A stretch of 7,292 bases of DNA from Chroococcidiopsidaceae cyanobacterium CP_BM_RX_35 (GTDB taxonomy: Bacteria > Cyanobacteriota > Cyanobacteriia > Cyanobacteriales > Chroococcidiopsidaceae). The notes under the pieces are model-generated. The model saw nothing but the letters and a program-made list of their open reading frames with translations. It made no database searches and had not been told where the DNA came from. Positions 1-5,244 of this stretch are shown piece after piece (positions within the stretch are counted from its first letter, which is position 1; every line of letters begins with the position of its first letter). Location of the stretch: positions 1 to 7,292 of the forward strand of contig JAFAVL010000656.1 in NCBI GenBank assembly GCA_019242465.1, given 5' to 3'. Made by a program: the position numbers and the translations under genes.

Positions 1-402
1 TTTCAGTGGTTTGGGGTAAATCCGCAAGCCGAAAAGCGATTGTTGCAATTGCAGAAACAACTAAAGCCAAAAGCGATTGACCTCCGACCTGAAAGTTATA
101 ACTGGTCAGTCATTCAGGCTTTGTTATCCAGAGGCGATCGCCGCCTATCGCAGCTTTTAGAACTTACGCGCCATTATGGCGATTCTCTAGGTAGCTACCG
201 TCGTGCCTTCAAACAACTCCGAGGGCAATTACCAGATTTAGATTTCTATGTCCATGCTAATTGGTCAACGGAGCAAATCTTACCCTGGAGTCACTTGCAA
301 GGTCCACTACCTCAGGCAACTTTAATAAAACATTTATCAGAGGGGCTAGGAGCGGTGAGGAGCGGTGAGGAGCTAGGGGTTACCCATACCTTAAGGCTGT
401 GA
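1..402 (+). CDS. C-terminal part of a B12-binding-type radical SAM protein
   Basis: The open frame enters from the left edge and stops at TGA 400-402, so only about 133 C-terminal residues are visible. The cobalamin-binding domain and the CxxxCxxC iron-sulfur core lie outside the window. The visible part has the pattern typical of the C-terminal region of cyanobacterial B12-type radical SAM proteins: an S-R-G-D-R-R-L segment (codons from about 130), a stretch with spaced glycines and tyrosine, D-F-Y-V-H, then I-L-P-W-S-H-L-Q-G-P-L-P and a closing L-I-K-H-L. The substrate of these proteins is mostly unknown and I do not assign one. The last 20 or so residues are translated from a G-rich tandem repeat and do not look like family sequence, so the original end was probably just after K-H-L-S-E. 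A terminator follows 17 bp after the stop. A HIP1 site lies at 134-141. Confidence 0.72.
   Translation, partial: FQWFGVNPQAEKRLLQLQKQLKPKAIDLRPESYNWSVIQALLSRGDRRLSQLLELTRHYGDSLGSYRRAFKQLRGQLPDLDFYVHANWSTEQILPWSHLQGPLPQATLIKHLSEGLGAVRSGEELGVTHTLRL
344..379. repeat. G-rich tandem repeat, 10-bp unit AGCGGTGAGG twice
   Basis: Two exact head-to-tail copies of AGCGGTGAGG fill 351-370. They are bordered on the left by GGGCTAGG and on the right by AGCTAGGGG, which look like degenerate further units. The repeat is translated as the end of the radical SAM gene. The 10-bp word AGGAGCTAGG (368-377) recurs in inverted form at 509-518 and 516-525, so the two repeat blocks appear related. Short G-rich tandem repeats of this kind are common between cyanobacterial genes. 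Confidence 0.75.
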
Positions 403-419
403 AGTTTACATTCACTTAG

Positions 420-458
420 TTAAACCTCGTACTTCGTATCTCGGTTTAATAGTTTTTT
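420..458 (+). terminator. Rho-independent terminator of the radical SAM gene
   Basis: A perfect 7-bp stem TTAAACC / GGTTTAA (420-426 with 443-449) encloses a 16-nt loop. The loop itself can form a small GTAC/GTAT helix. Six T residues follow at 453-458. It starts 17 bp after the stop codon at 402. The stem is AT-rich, so efficiency is uncertain, but hairpin, T-run and position fit together. Confidence 0.6.
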
Positions 459-508
459 GTAAGGTGTGCTTCTAACCCCCAACTAAAGTTAGTAAAGTTC
501 TTTCCATT

Positions 509-525
509 CCTAGCTCCTAGCTCCT
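509..525. repeat. Heptamer repeat TAGCTCC, about 2.5 units
   Basis: CCTAGCTCCTAGCTCCT consists of overlapping copies of a 7-bp unit. Its complement, AGGAGCTAGG, matches the right edge of the tandem repeat at 368-377. The two blocks, about 135 bp apart, are in opposite orientation and bracket the terminator region. No gene is visible between 403 and 637. Confidence 0.6.
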
Positions 526-526
526 T

Positions 527-594
527 CTTCAGTAATTTTGATCAATACTGAAGTAAATAAACGTTAAACAGAACAGGGGTTTGAACTGTTTAAC
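527..594. other. Two adjacent perfect hairpins upstream of tnpB
   Basis: Hairpin one pairs CTTCAGTA (527-534) with TACTGAAG (546-553) around an 11-nt loop containing the palindrome TTGATCAA. Hairpin two pairs GTTAAACAG (563-571) with CTGTTTAAC (586-594) around a 14-nt loop. Neither is followed by a T-run, so they are poor terminators. IS200/IS605 elements carry subterminal hairpins instead of inverted terminal repeats, so one of these may be the left-end hairpin of the tnpB element. The link to transposition is inference; the stems are seen directly. Confidence 0.5.
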
Positions 595-621
595 TAAAAC
601 CTACATAAACCTGCCAAAACA

Positions 622-630
622 TGGTAAAAT
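622..630 (+). promoter_or_regulatory. Extended -10 promoter candidate for tnpB
   Basis: TGGTAAAAT gives the extended -10 TGN plus TAAAAT (5 of 6 to TATAAT). Transcription would begin near 637, at or one base before the ATG at 638, which implies a leaderless mRNA. This agrees with the absence of any Shine-Dalgarno sequence there. The same word ATGGTAAAATA occurs in front of the LOG-family gene on the other strand. Confidence 0.4.
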
Positions 631-637
631 ATAACAC

Positions 638-1795
638 ATGTTAGTTGGATTTAAGACCCAGTTAAAGCTTAATAACACCCAGCGAATTGCTGTGGCAAAA
701 CATGCTGGGACAGCTAGGCATAGTTATAACTGGGGTCTTGGGTTGTGTAAACAAATACTGGAACATAACAGAAATAATCCGAATGACAAGATTAAGTTTC
801 CCACAGCTATAGACCTACATAAATGGTTAATAGCTTTAGTAAAACCAGAAAATCCTTGGTATTATGAAGTATCAAAATGCGCCCCTCAGTATGCATTACG
901 CAACTTGAAAAATGCTTTTGATAGATTCTTCAAGATGCCATCGACTGGATTTCCGAGGTTCAAGAAGAAACTTAGGAATGACAGCTTTACCCTAGATGGA
1001 ACAATCAAAGTTGTTGACCATTACAAAATTCAAGTTCCGGTAATTGGAGTTCTCAAAACATATGAACGCCTGCCCAAAGGATATAAGCCTAAATCAGTGA
1101 CGATTAGTCGTCAAGCTGACCGCTGGTTTATCTCCTACAAAATTGAATTAGAAGAAGATACGCCTAATTCAAACACCAGTTCAGCTGGCATTGACCTGGG
1201 TCTACTTCGTTTTGCCACTCTTTCGACTGGCGAAAAAGTTGAATCTCCTAGACCTTACAAGGTTTTGGAGAAAAAGCTTGGCTTAGCTCAATGGAGAAAT
1301 CGTAATAAACAACTCAATTCAAACAACTATCGGAAAGCACAAATCAAAATAGCTAGACTTCATGCTCGTATAGCCAACATTCGCCAAGACTTTATTCATA
1401 AGCTCACGACTAAGCTGGCTAAGAACCACGGTCAGGTTGTAATTGAGGATTTAAATGTAAGTGGGATGAAAGCTAACGGGAAGTTGTCTAAAGCTATTAG
1501 TGACTCTGGTTTTTATGAGTTCCGCCGCCAGTTAGAATACAAAACTAAACTGTATGGTTCTAAGTTAGTCCTAGCTGATAGGTGGTTTGCCAGTTCTAAA
1601 ACTTGCAACAACTGTAGCTGCAAGAAAGAAAGTCTAAGTCTATCTGAAAGAGTTTTCACCTGTAGTGAATGTGGCTTCGAGACAGACAGAGACTTAAATG
1701 CAGCCCTAAATCTCGTACGCTTAGTTCAAGCGGAAGTTACGCCTACGGACAAGAAGACTCCGAGGTCCTTGGTTGAGGTAGGAATTGGAATCTAA
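638..1795 (+). CDS. tnpB: TnpB, RNA-guided RuvC-type nuclease of an IS200/IS605 element
   Basis: This is a full-length, 385-residue TnpB (OrfB). Proteins of this family are RuvC-fold nucleases guided by a right-end-derived RNA and are related to Cas12. The N-terminal helix-turn-helix-like region with H-S-Y-N-W (28-32) is typical. RuvC-I is G-I-D-L-G with D186, and RuvC-II is V-I-E-D-L with E270. RuvC-III is D-R-D-L-N-A-A-L-N with D352. The four-cysteine zinc finger is C323, C326, C342, C345. All expected catalytic and metal-binding residues are present, so nuclease activity is plausible. The ATG at 638 matches the usual family N-terminus; no ribosome-binding site precedes it. The gene is more AT-rich than its neighbours and contains no HIP1 site, consistent with transfer. 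The last 15 or so residues overlap the presumed guide-RNA scaffold. Confidence 0.93.
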   Translation: MLVGFKTQLKLNNTQRIAVAKHAGTARHSYNWGLGLCKQILEHNRNNPNDKIKFPTAIDLHKWLIALVKPENPWYYEVSKCAPQYALRNLKNAFDRFFKMPSTGFPRFKKKLRNDSFTLDGTIKVVDHYKIQVPVIGVLKTYERLPKGYKPKSVTISRQADRWFISYKIELEEDTPNSNTSSAGIDLGLLRFATLSTGEKVESPRPYKVLEKKLGLAQWRNRNKQLNSNNYRKAQIKIARLHARIANIRQDFIHKLTTKLAKNHGQVVIEDLNVSGMKANGKLSKAISDSGFYEFRRQLEYKTKLYGSKLVLADRWFASSKTCNNCSCKKESLSLSERVFTCSECGFETDRDLNAALNLVRLVQAEVTPTDKKTPRSLVEVGIGI

Positions 1796-1800
1796 AATTT
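1660..1800 (+). ncRNA. Possible omegaRNA (guide RNA scaffold) at the 3' end of tnpB
   Basis: In studied IS605-group elements the guide RNA comes from the 3' end of tnpB and the element's right end, with the guide taken from flanking DNA. Here the end of tnpB can fold: CCTAC (1742-1746) pairs with GTAGG (1778-1782), and inside it GGAC (1747-1750) pairs with GTCC (1765-1768). The assignment is by position and analogy, and the limits are approximate. If it is right, the guide would derive from the leader or first codons of pepA. Confidence 0.3.
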
Positions 1801-1813
1801 ACATTAGTAGATT
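1785..1813 (+). promoter_or_regulatory. Weak promoter candidate for pepA, overlapping the end of tnpB
   Basis: TTGGAA (1785-1790) and TAGATT (1808-1813) are separated by 17 bp, each matching 4 of 6 consensus bases. Transcription would start near 1820, leaving a leader of about 17 nt before the pepA ATG. The -35 lies inside the tnpB coding sequence, so the mobile element would supply half of the promoter. Read-through from tnpB is an equally good explanation. Confidence 0.2.
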
Positions 1814-1836
1814 TGTGTAGGTTTCTTAGAACGGCT

Positions 1837-3315
1837 ATGGAAATTCGAGCAACTGATACCCCACTTTTAGATTGGTCAGGGAATGGCCTAGCAATCGGTT
1901 TATTTGAAGATGCAGTAGAGTTAACGGGCGAGCTGGCAAGTCTAGATGAGAGGCTAGCTGGTGTCTTAACAGAACTCATTGCTGAAACGGAGTTTAAAGG
2001 CAAAGAAGGCAGTAGTGAGGTGACGCGGGTAGGTCCTGGTAGTTCCATCCGTAAGATCATTTTGGTAGGACTGGGAAAACCAGACAGCCTTAAACTGGAC
2101 AACTGGCGACGAGCAGCAGCTGTTGTTGCCCGAACGGCTAAAAAGGAAAAGTGCAAAACTTTGGGGATAAGTTTGCCAGCTTACAATCAAGACCCATTTC
2201 AAACCACACAAGCGATCACCGAAGGCATACAGTTAGCTCTGTTCCAAGATAATCGCTTTAAGTCTGAACCTGAAGATAAAGGAGCTGCCCTCGAACAAGT
2301 TGAGATTTTGGGGTTAGGGGAGCAAGCACAAGCAATTGCCCGCGCTCATCAGATCTGTGCTGGTGTCATCTTGGCACGAGAACTTGTTGCTGCCCCTGCT
2401 AACACTGTAACGCCAATTACTATGGCAGAAACAGCCCAAGCGATCGCCTCAGAACACGGACTGCAAGTGGAAATCCTGGAGCGAGAAGAGTGTGAGCAAT
2501 TGGGGATGGGTGCTTTTTTAGGGGTAGCTCAGGCATCCGATTTACCACCGAAATTTATTCACCTCACTTACAAGCCAGATGCTACACCTCGACGTAAGCT
2601 GGCAATTGTTGGCAAAGGACTTACCTTTGACTCTGGCGGACTTAATATCAAGGGTGCAGGTAGTGGCATCGAAATGATGAAGGTGGATATGGGCGGTGCG
2701 GCGGCAACTTTAGGAGCAGCTAAGGCAATTGGTCAGCTTAAGCCAGATGTCGAGGTGCATTTCATCAGTGCTGTTACGGAGAACATGATTAGTGGTCATG
2801 CTATTCACCCTGGAGACATTCTGAAGGCATCCAACGGCAAAACGATTGAAGTCAACAACACCGACGCTGAAGGTAGGTTAACCCTAGCAGATGCCCTCGT
2901 ATTTACGGAAAAATTGGGTGTGGATGCGATCGTAGATTTAGCTACTTTGACTGGCGCTTGCGTCATTGCCCTTGGTGACGACATTGCTGGTTTATGGAGT
3001 ACTGATGATGCAGTAGCGAGCGAACTCGCTCAGGCCGCTGAAACAGCAGGCGAGAAAATCTGGCGGATGCCGCTGGAAGAAAAATACTTTGAAGGCATGA
3101 AGTCCCAAATTGCTGATATGAAGAATACAGGACCGCGTCCTGGTGGCTCAATTACAGCTGCGGTGTTCTTAAAACAGTTTGTCAAAGAAACGCCTTGGGC
3201 ACACTTAGACGTTGCTGGTACTGTGTGGACGGAGAAAGAAAACGGTTATAACAATGCTGGTGCTACTGGCTTTGGCGTCCGCACTTTAGTGAATTGGGTA
3301 CTGGGTGAAAGCTGA
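1837..3315 (+). CDS. pepA: Leucyl aminopeptidase, M17 family
   Basis: This cytosolic di-metal enzyme removes N-terminal residues from peptides and usually works as a hexamer. The product has 492 residues, the normal length. The N-terminal regulatory domain covers about 1-165 and the catalytic domain the rest. Residues equivalent to the E. coli PepA site are present: K260, D265, D284, D343 and E345 as metal ligands, K272 and R347 as catalytic residues. The signature N-T-D-A-E-G-R-L is at 341-348. I place the start at ATG 1837, since [10 protein letters not shown] is the common cyanobacterial N-terminus. An in-frame TTG at 1813 is rejected. No good Shine-Dalgarno is seen. tnpB ends 41 bp upstream on the same strand, so the native upstream region has probably been altered. 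A HIP1 site is at 2440-2447. Confidence 0.96.
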   Translation: MEIRATDTPLLDWSGNGLAIGLFEDAVELTGELASLDERLAGVLTELIAETEFKGKEGSSEVTRVGPGSSIRKIILVGLGKPDSLKLDNWRRAAAVVARTAKKEKCKTLGISLPAYNQDPFQTTQAITEGIQLALFQDNRFKSEPEDKGAALEQVEILGLGEQAQAIARAHQICAGVILARELVAAPANTVTPITMAETAQAIASEHGLQVEILEREECEQLGMGAFLGVAQASDLPPKFIHLTYKPDATPRRKLAIVGKGLTFDSGGLNIKGAGSGIEMMKVDMGGAAATLGAAKAIGQLKPDVEVHFISAVTENMISGHAIHPGDILKASNGKTIEVNNTDAEGRLTLADALVFTEKLGVDAIVDLATLTGACVIALGDDIAGLWSTDDAVASELAQAAETAGEKIWRMPLEEKYFEGMKSQIADMKNTGPRPGGSITAAVFLKQFVKETPWAHLDVAGTVWTEKENGYNNAGATGFGVRTLVNWVLGES

Positions 3316-3334
3316 ACCAATCTTTGCATGAACT

Positions 3335-3369
3335 ACCTCGTCCACGAGCGGATCAGGGACGAGGTTTCT
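3335..3369 (+). terminator. Hairpin between convergent pepA and LOG genes, weak terminator
   Basis: A perfect 9-bp GC-rich stem ACCTCGTCC / GGACGAGGT (3335-3343 with 3357-3365) has a 13-nt loop and starts 20 bp after the pepA stop. Only a short T stretch (TTTCT, overlapping the stem end) follows on the plus strand and none on the minus strand. It probably ends or stabilises the pepA transcript and lies between two converging genes. Confidence 0.5.
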
Positions 3370-3404
3370 GATGCCTCAAAGCTAACTCTTGCATCGTTAA
3401 TTGT

Positions 3405-4472
3405 TTATTTGCGCTCTGGGTGCGCTGCTAATGCTGGGGGAGCACCCAGCTGGTTAATGGCGGCAATCAACTGGTACAGACGCCCTAAGTCCCGTTGGTT
3501 AAAGTACAAAACCAGGCGAGGTAACATGGCTGTCTTATCCTGAGCTTCTTGGGGTAAAGCACGACTTTTTTCAATCCGTCCCTTGACCAGAATATCGCTA
3601 AAGTTAGCATTCAACTGCTCAACATCTGCATCTGCTAAATCCATCCTCAAGCGAATTACTAACTTGTCATTTACGTAGCGGCTAGAGTGATAGACCTGGT
3701 AAAAACGAGTAATGGCATCGCAAGCTACATCTAGATTGTCTGTAACCGTGTAGAGACTAGGGTCTTCTGGATTAATCAGACGTTGTTGGACTAGATGTTT
3801 GTGAATGTATTCACTCCAAGCCCGCCAATAATCACCACCAGGGCGATCGATTAACACCAGAGGCACAGGTCCAAACTTACCTGTCTGGCTTAAAGTCATA
3901 CATTCAAAAGCTTCATCCTGAGTGCCAAAGCCACCAGGAAATAGGGCGACAGCATCACTTTCTCGCAGGAGAAATAATTTGCGCGTGAAAAAATACTTAA
4001 AGTTAATCAGCTTCGCGTCGCCCATGATAAAAGGATTTGCCTCCTGCTCGAACGGGAGTCGAATGTTTAAACCAAAAGAATGTTCTCGCCCGGCACCTTC
4101 GTTACCCGCTTGCATAATGCCGCCACCTCCTCCCGTCATCACCATAAATCCCAGTTGAGTGACACGACGAGCAAAGTCAACTGCAATTTGGTATTCTGGC
4201 TGCTCTGATGATGTGCGAGCCGAGCCAAAGATAGTTATTTTGCGAACATTTCGATAGGGATAAAAGATCTGAAAGCCTTGCTCCATGTCTGCTAAAGAAG
4301 CTGACAAGATTTTCCAATCTAGACGATCAATCTCGCTCGTGGCCATCCGTACAACGGTAGCCAAGACTTGTTGAATCAGTTGCCTATGCTTTAAGGTCGG
4401 CAATTGATCAACGAGTTCTACAATGTCTGCTCGGAGAGACTCCAGTGAATCGAAGGAAGGAGATGAGGTCAT
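3405..4472 (-). CDS. LOG-family nucleotide 5'-monophosphate phosphoribohydrolase (TIGR00730-like), long cyanobacterial form
   Basis: Members of this family (often misnamed lysine decarboxylase) cleave the N-glycosidic bond of nucleoside 5'-monophosphates; the plant LOG enzymes activate cytokinins this way. The product has 355 residues, while the core family is about 190-220. The Rossmann-type core spans about 78-260: F-G-S-A-R at 82-86, the glycine-rich G-G-G-G-G-I-M-Q-A-G-N-E-G-A at 114-127, F-T-R-K with R164, and the defining P-G-G-F-G-T-x-x-E at 179-187 with E187. R164 and E187 fit the family's catalytic pair. A helical N-terminal segment (about 1-75) and a C-terminal segment (about 262-355) are extra, with unknown roles. 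The start is ATG 4472; the region right after it is family-like. The substrate, and hence any true cytokinin role, cannot be told from sequence. Confidence 0.9.
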   Translation of the reverse strand: MTSSPSFDSLESLRADIVELVDQLPTLKHRQLIQQVLATVVRMATSEIDRLDWKILSASLADMEQGFQIFYPYRNVRKITIFGSARTSSEQPEYQIAVDFARRVTQLGFMVMTGGGGGIMQAGNEGAGREHSFGLNIRLPFEQEANPFIMGDAKLINFKYFFTRKLFLLRESDAVALFPGGFGTQDEAFECMTLSQTGKFGPVPLVLIDRPGGDYWRAWSEYIHKHLVQQRLINPEDPSLYTVTDNLDVACDAITRFYQVYHSSRYVNDKLVIRLRMDLADADVEQLNANFSDILVKGRIEKSRALPQEAQDKTAMLPRLVLYFNQRDLGRLYQLIAAINQLGAPPALAAHPERK

Positions 4473-4506
4473 GAGTGCTGCCGCACAATAGCACTCTATT
4501 TTACCA
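4473..4506 (-). promoter_or_regulatory. Promoter candidate and inverted repeat in front of the LOG gene
   Basis: On the minus strand TGGTAAAAT (4506 to 4498) forms an extended -10 with 5 of 6 bases, placing the start near 4491 and giving a leader of about 19 nt. A perfect 7-bp inverted repeat, GAGTGCT (4473-4479) and AGCACTC (4490-4496), ends exactly next to the start codon and covers the predicted start site. No Shine-Dalgarno sequence is seen. The repeat could be a DNA operator or, if transcription begins further upstream, an RNA hairpin against the AUG. Confidence 0.4.
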
Positions 4507-4519
4507 TTTCAACCCCTGA

Positions 4520-4553
4520 TGAAGAAGGCAGGGAGACATTAGAATTCCCTGCT
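4520..4553 (-). terminator. Hairpin after trxA, possible terminator
   Basis: A perfect 7-bp GC-rich stem, GCAGGGA (4528-4534) with TCCCTGC (4546-4552), lies 24 bp past the trxA stop on the minus strand. It is followed there by the pyrimidine-rich CTTCTTC but no pure T-run. Together with the promoter candidate downstream it suggests that trxA and the LOG gene are separate transcription units. Confidence 0.45.
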
Positions 4554-4576
4554 CTCTTACAAGCACAAGGCGAATT

Positions 4577-4900
4577 TTATAGATACTTCTCCAAGGTGTT
4601 AGACAATGTAGTCTTCGGCACTGCACCTACGACCATATCAACCCTCTGCCCATCCTTAAAAATCATCAAGGTAGGAATGCTACGAATTCCGTACTGACTG
4701 GCAATATTGGGATTCTCATCTGTATTAAGCTTAACCACTTTCACTTGACCATCGTACTGCTGTGCGATTTCATCAACAACAGGAGCTACCATCCGGCAGG
4801 GACCACACCAGGGAGCCCAAAAGTCAACTAAGACGGGAACTGCACTTTCAAGTACTTCTTGCTTAAACGTAGAGTCTGTAACTTGTGCGGCTGCTGACAT
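4577..4900 (-). CDS. trxA: Thioredoxin, m-type
   Basis: This 107-residue cytosolic disulfide reductase donates electrons to many target enzymes and is reduced by a thioredoxin reductase, in cyanobacteria partly by the ferredoxin-dependent one. The active site W-C-G-P-C is at 31-35 (C32 and C35), the buried aspartate is D26, and the cis-proline before T77 is P76. Length and motif spacing are those of a single-domain thioredoxin, with no signal peptide. The ATG at 4900 is supported by the Shine-Dalgarno AAGGA (4914 to 4910), 9 nt upstream. The gene is downstream of guaB3 and Yfr1 on the same strand, the conserved cyanobacterial order. Confidence 0.97.
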   Translation of the reverse strand: MSAAAQVTDSTFKQEVLESAVPVLVDFWAPWCGPCRMVAPVVDEIAQQYDGQVKVVKLNTDENPNIASQYGIRSIPTLMIFKDGQRVDMVVGAVPKTTLSNTLEKYL

Positions 4901-4942
4901 GCCTGAAAATCCTTAAGCTTATTGTTTCTGACTTTTCTGAAA

Positions 4943-4951
4943 ATTCTATCA
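4943..4951 (-). promoter_or_regulatory. trxA: Extended -10 promoter candidate for trxA
   Basis: On the minus strand TGATAGAAT combines TGN with TAGAAT (5 of 6 to TATAAT). The start would be near 4936, giving a 36-nt leader that contains the AAGGA ribosome-binding site. No convincing -35 hexamer lies at the right distance, as expected for extended -10 promoters. One arm of a long-range inverted repeat covers the -35 position. Confidence 0.45.
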
Positions 4952-4963
4952 CGGGAGAACCAG

Positions 4964-5022
4964 CATTCTTGCCTAGAGGGTATCTATATTTGGAAAGATT
5001 TTATGCAGCTTATGCAAGAATG
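4964..5022. repeat. Perfect 9-bp inverted repeat upstream of trxA, arms 50 bp apart
   Basis: CATTCTTGC (4964-4972) is the exact reverse complement of GCAAGAATG (5014-5022). The first arm overlaps the expected -35 region of the trxA promoter. The second arm follows a direct repeat of TTATGCA (5001-5007 and 5010-5016). Arm spacing is close to five helical turns, so paired binding sites are possible; a role is inference. Confidence 0.5.
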
Positions 5023-5057
5023 GTTGAATAGTTTATTAATCCCCTAAAATTCATAAG

Positions 5058-5123
5058 GAACCGCCCGAAACAAGTCCGGGCGGAGTGTGGTGTGAGGAGT
5101 GAACGGAAACAAGTGTCTCCGCT
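5058..5123 (-). ncRNA. yfr1: Yfr1, conserved cyanobacterial small regulatory RNA
   Basis: On the minus strand the core ACUCCUCACAC (5100 to 5090) is the ultraconserved, unpaired motif of Yfr1. It is flanked exactly as in known members. The 5' hairpin pairs AGCGGAGAC (5123-5115) with GUUUCCGUU (5110-5102), a 9-bp stem with G-U pairs and an ACUU loop. The 3' hairpin pairs CCGCCCG (5083-5077) with CGGGCGG (5067-5061) and is followed by UUCCUU. The length of about 65 nt and the position between guaB and trxA both match the family. Yfr1 acts in trans by pairing its core with target mRNAs; reported targets include outer-membrane porin mRNAs in Prochlorococcus. The 5' end is inferred from the promoter and could be off by a few bases. 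An oddity is that both hairpins carry ACUUGUUUC. Confidence 0.92.
5061..5083 (-). terminator. yfr1: Terminator hairpin of Yfr1
   Basis: A 7-bp all-GC stem (5077-5083 with 5061-5067) and a 9-nt loop are followed on the minus strand by TTCCTT and, further on, an AT-rich tract. It forms the 3' end of Yfr1 and should largely separate it from trxA. Confidence 0.75.
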
Positions 5124-5129
5124 TATTTT

Positions 5130-5158
5130 ATTGTAAGCGACAGCGCTTGTTTTGACAG
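5130..5158 (-). promoter_or_regulatory. yfr1: Promoter candidate for Yfr1
   Basis: On the minus strand CTGTCA (5158 to 5153, 4 of 6) and TACAAT (5135 to 5130, 5 of 6) are 17 bp apart and predict a start at about 5123. That is exactly where the first base pair of the 5' hairpin begins. The agreement between promoter spacing and RNA fold supports both calls. Confidence 0.6.
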
Positions 5159-5204
5159 TTATCTAGGAGGAAGTATGGAAAAATTTAGAGTTTTAATCAG
5201 CTAA

Positions 5205-5228
5205 GTTACATTGCTCTTAGCAATTAAC
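5205..5228 (-). other. Hairpin downstream of guaB3
   Basis: GTTA-C-ATTGCT (5205-5215) pairs with AGCAATTAAC (5219-5228), a 10-bp stem with one bulged base and a 3-nt loop, 17 bp past the guaB3 stop. There is no T-run on either strand. It may protect or end the guaB3 transcript; it is not a standard terminator. Confidence 0.35.
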
Positions 5229-5244
5229 GGGGGAGAACGTCACT

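Larger units (their letters stand above)
563..1800 (+). mobile_element. Solo-tnpB element of the IS200/IS605 superfamily (IS1341-like), ends approximate
   Basis: The element is recognised from its tnpB gene. No Y1 transposase (tnpA) is present on either strand, so it would depend on a TnpA from elsewhere for movement. Ends cannot be fixed by eye because this superfamily has no terminal inverted repeats and makes no target duplication. I set the left limit at the second upstream hairpin (563) and the right limit just after the tnpB stop. A hairpin-forming segment at 1742-1782 inside the end of tnpB could belong to the right end. A 9-bp inverted match, AAACCTACA at 597-605 and TGTAGGTTT at 1816-1824, flanks the gene but may be chance. 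Confidence 0.6.

Noticed and set aside
405..1805. TTTACATT at 405-412 and 1798-1805 as a target duplication of the tnpB element
   Set aside because: IS200/IS605 elements do not duplicate their target, and the left copy lies before the radical SAM terminator, too far from tnpB. An 8-bp AT-rich match is probably chance.
1813..1836. Upstream TTG start adding eight residues to pepA
   Set aside because: The ATG at 1837 gives the conserved [11 protein letters not shown]-terminus; the extra residues come from leader or element sequence.
1743..2211. Minus-strand open frames opposite tnpB and pepA
   Set aside because: They lie opposite well-supported genes and show low-complexity, Ser/Arg-rich composition typical of antisense frames.
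3416..3449. 8-bp inverted repeat CTGGGTGC / GCACCCAG as a LOG terminator
   Set aside because: It lies inside the last codons of the gene and has no T-run after it on the minus strand.
3328..3543. 71-codon plus-strand open frame after pepA
   Set aside because: It covers the intergenic hairpin and then reads antisense to the LOG C-terminus; nothing in it resembles a protein family.
5061..5123. tRNA or riboswitch in the guaB3-trxA spacer
   Set aside because: There is no cloverleaf or T-loop sequence; the Yfr1 core and its two-hairpin layout explain the folded segment fully.
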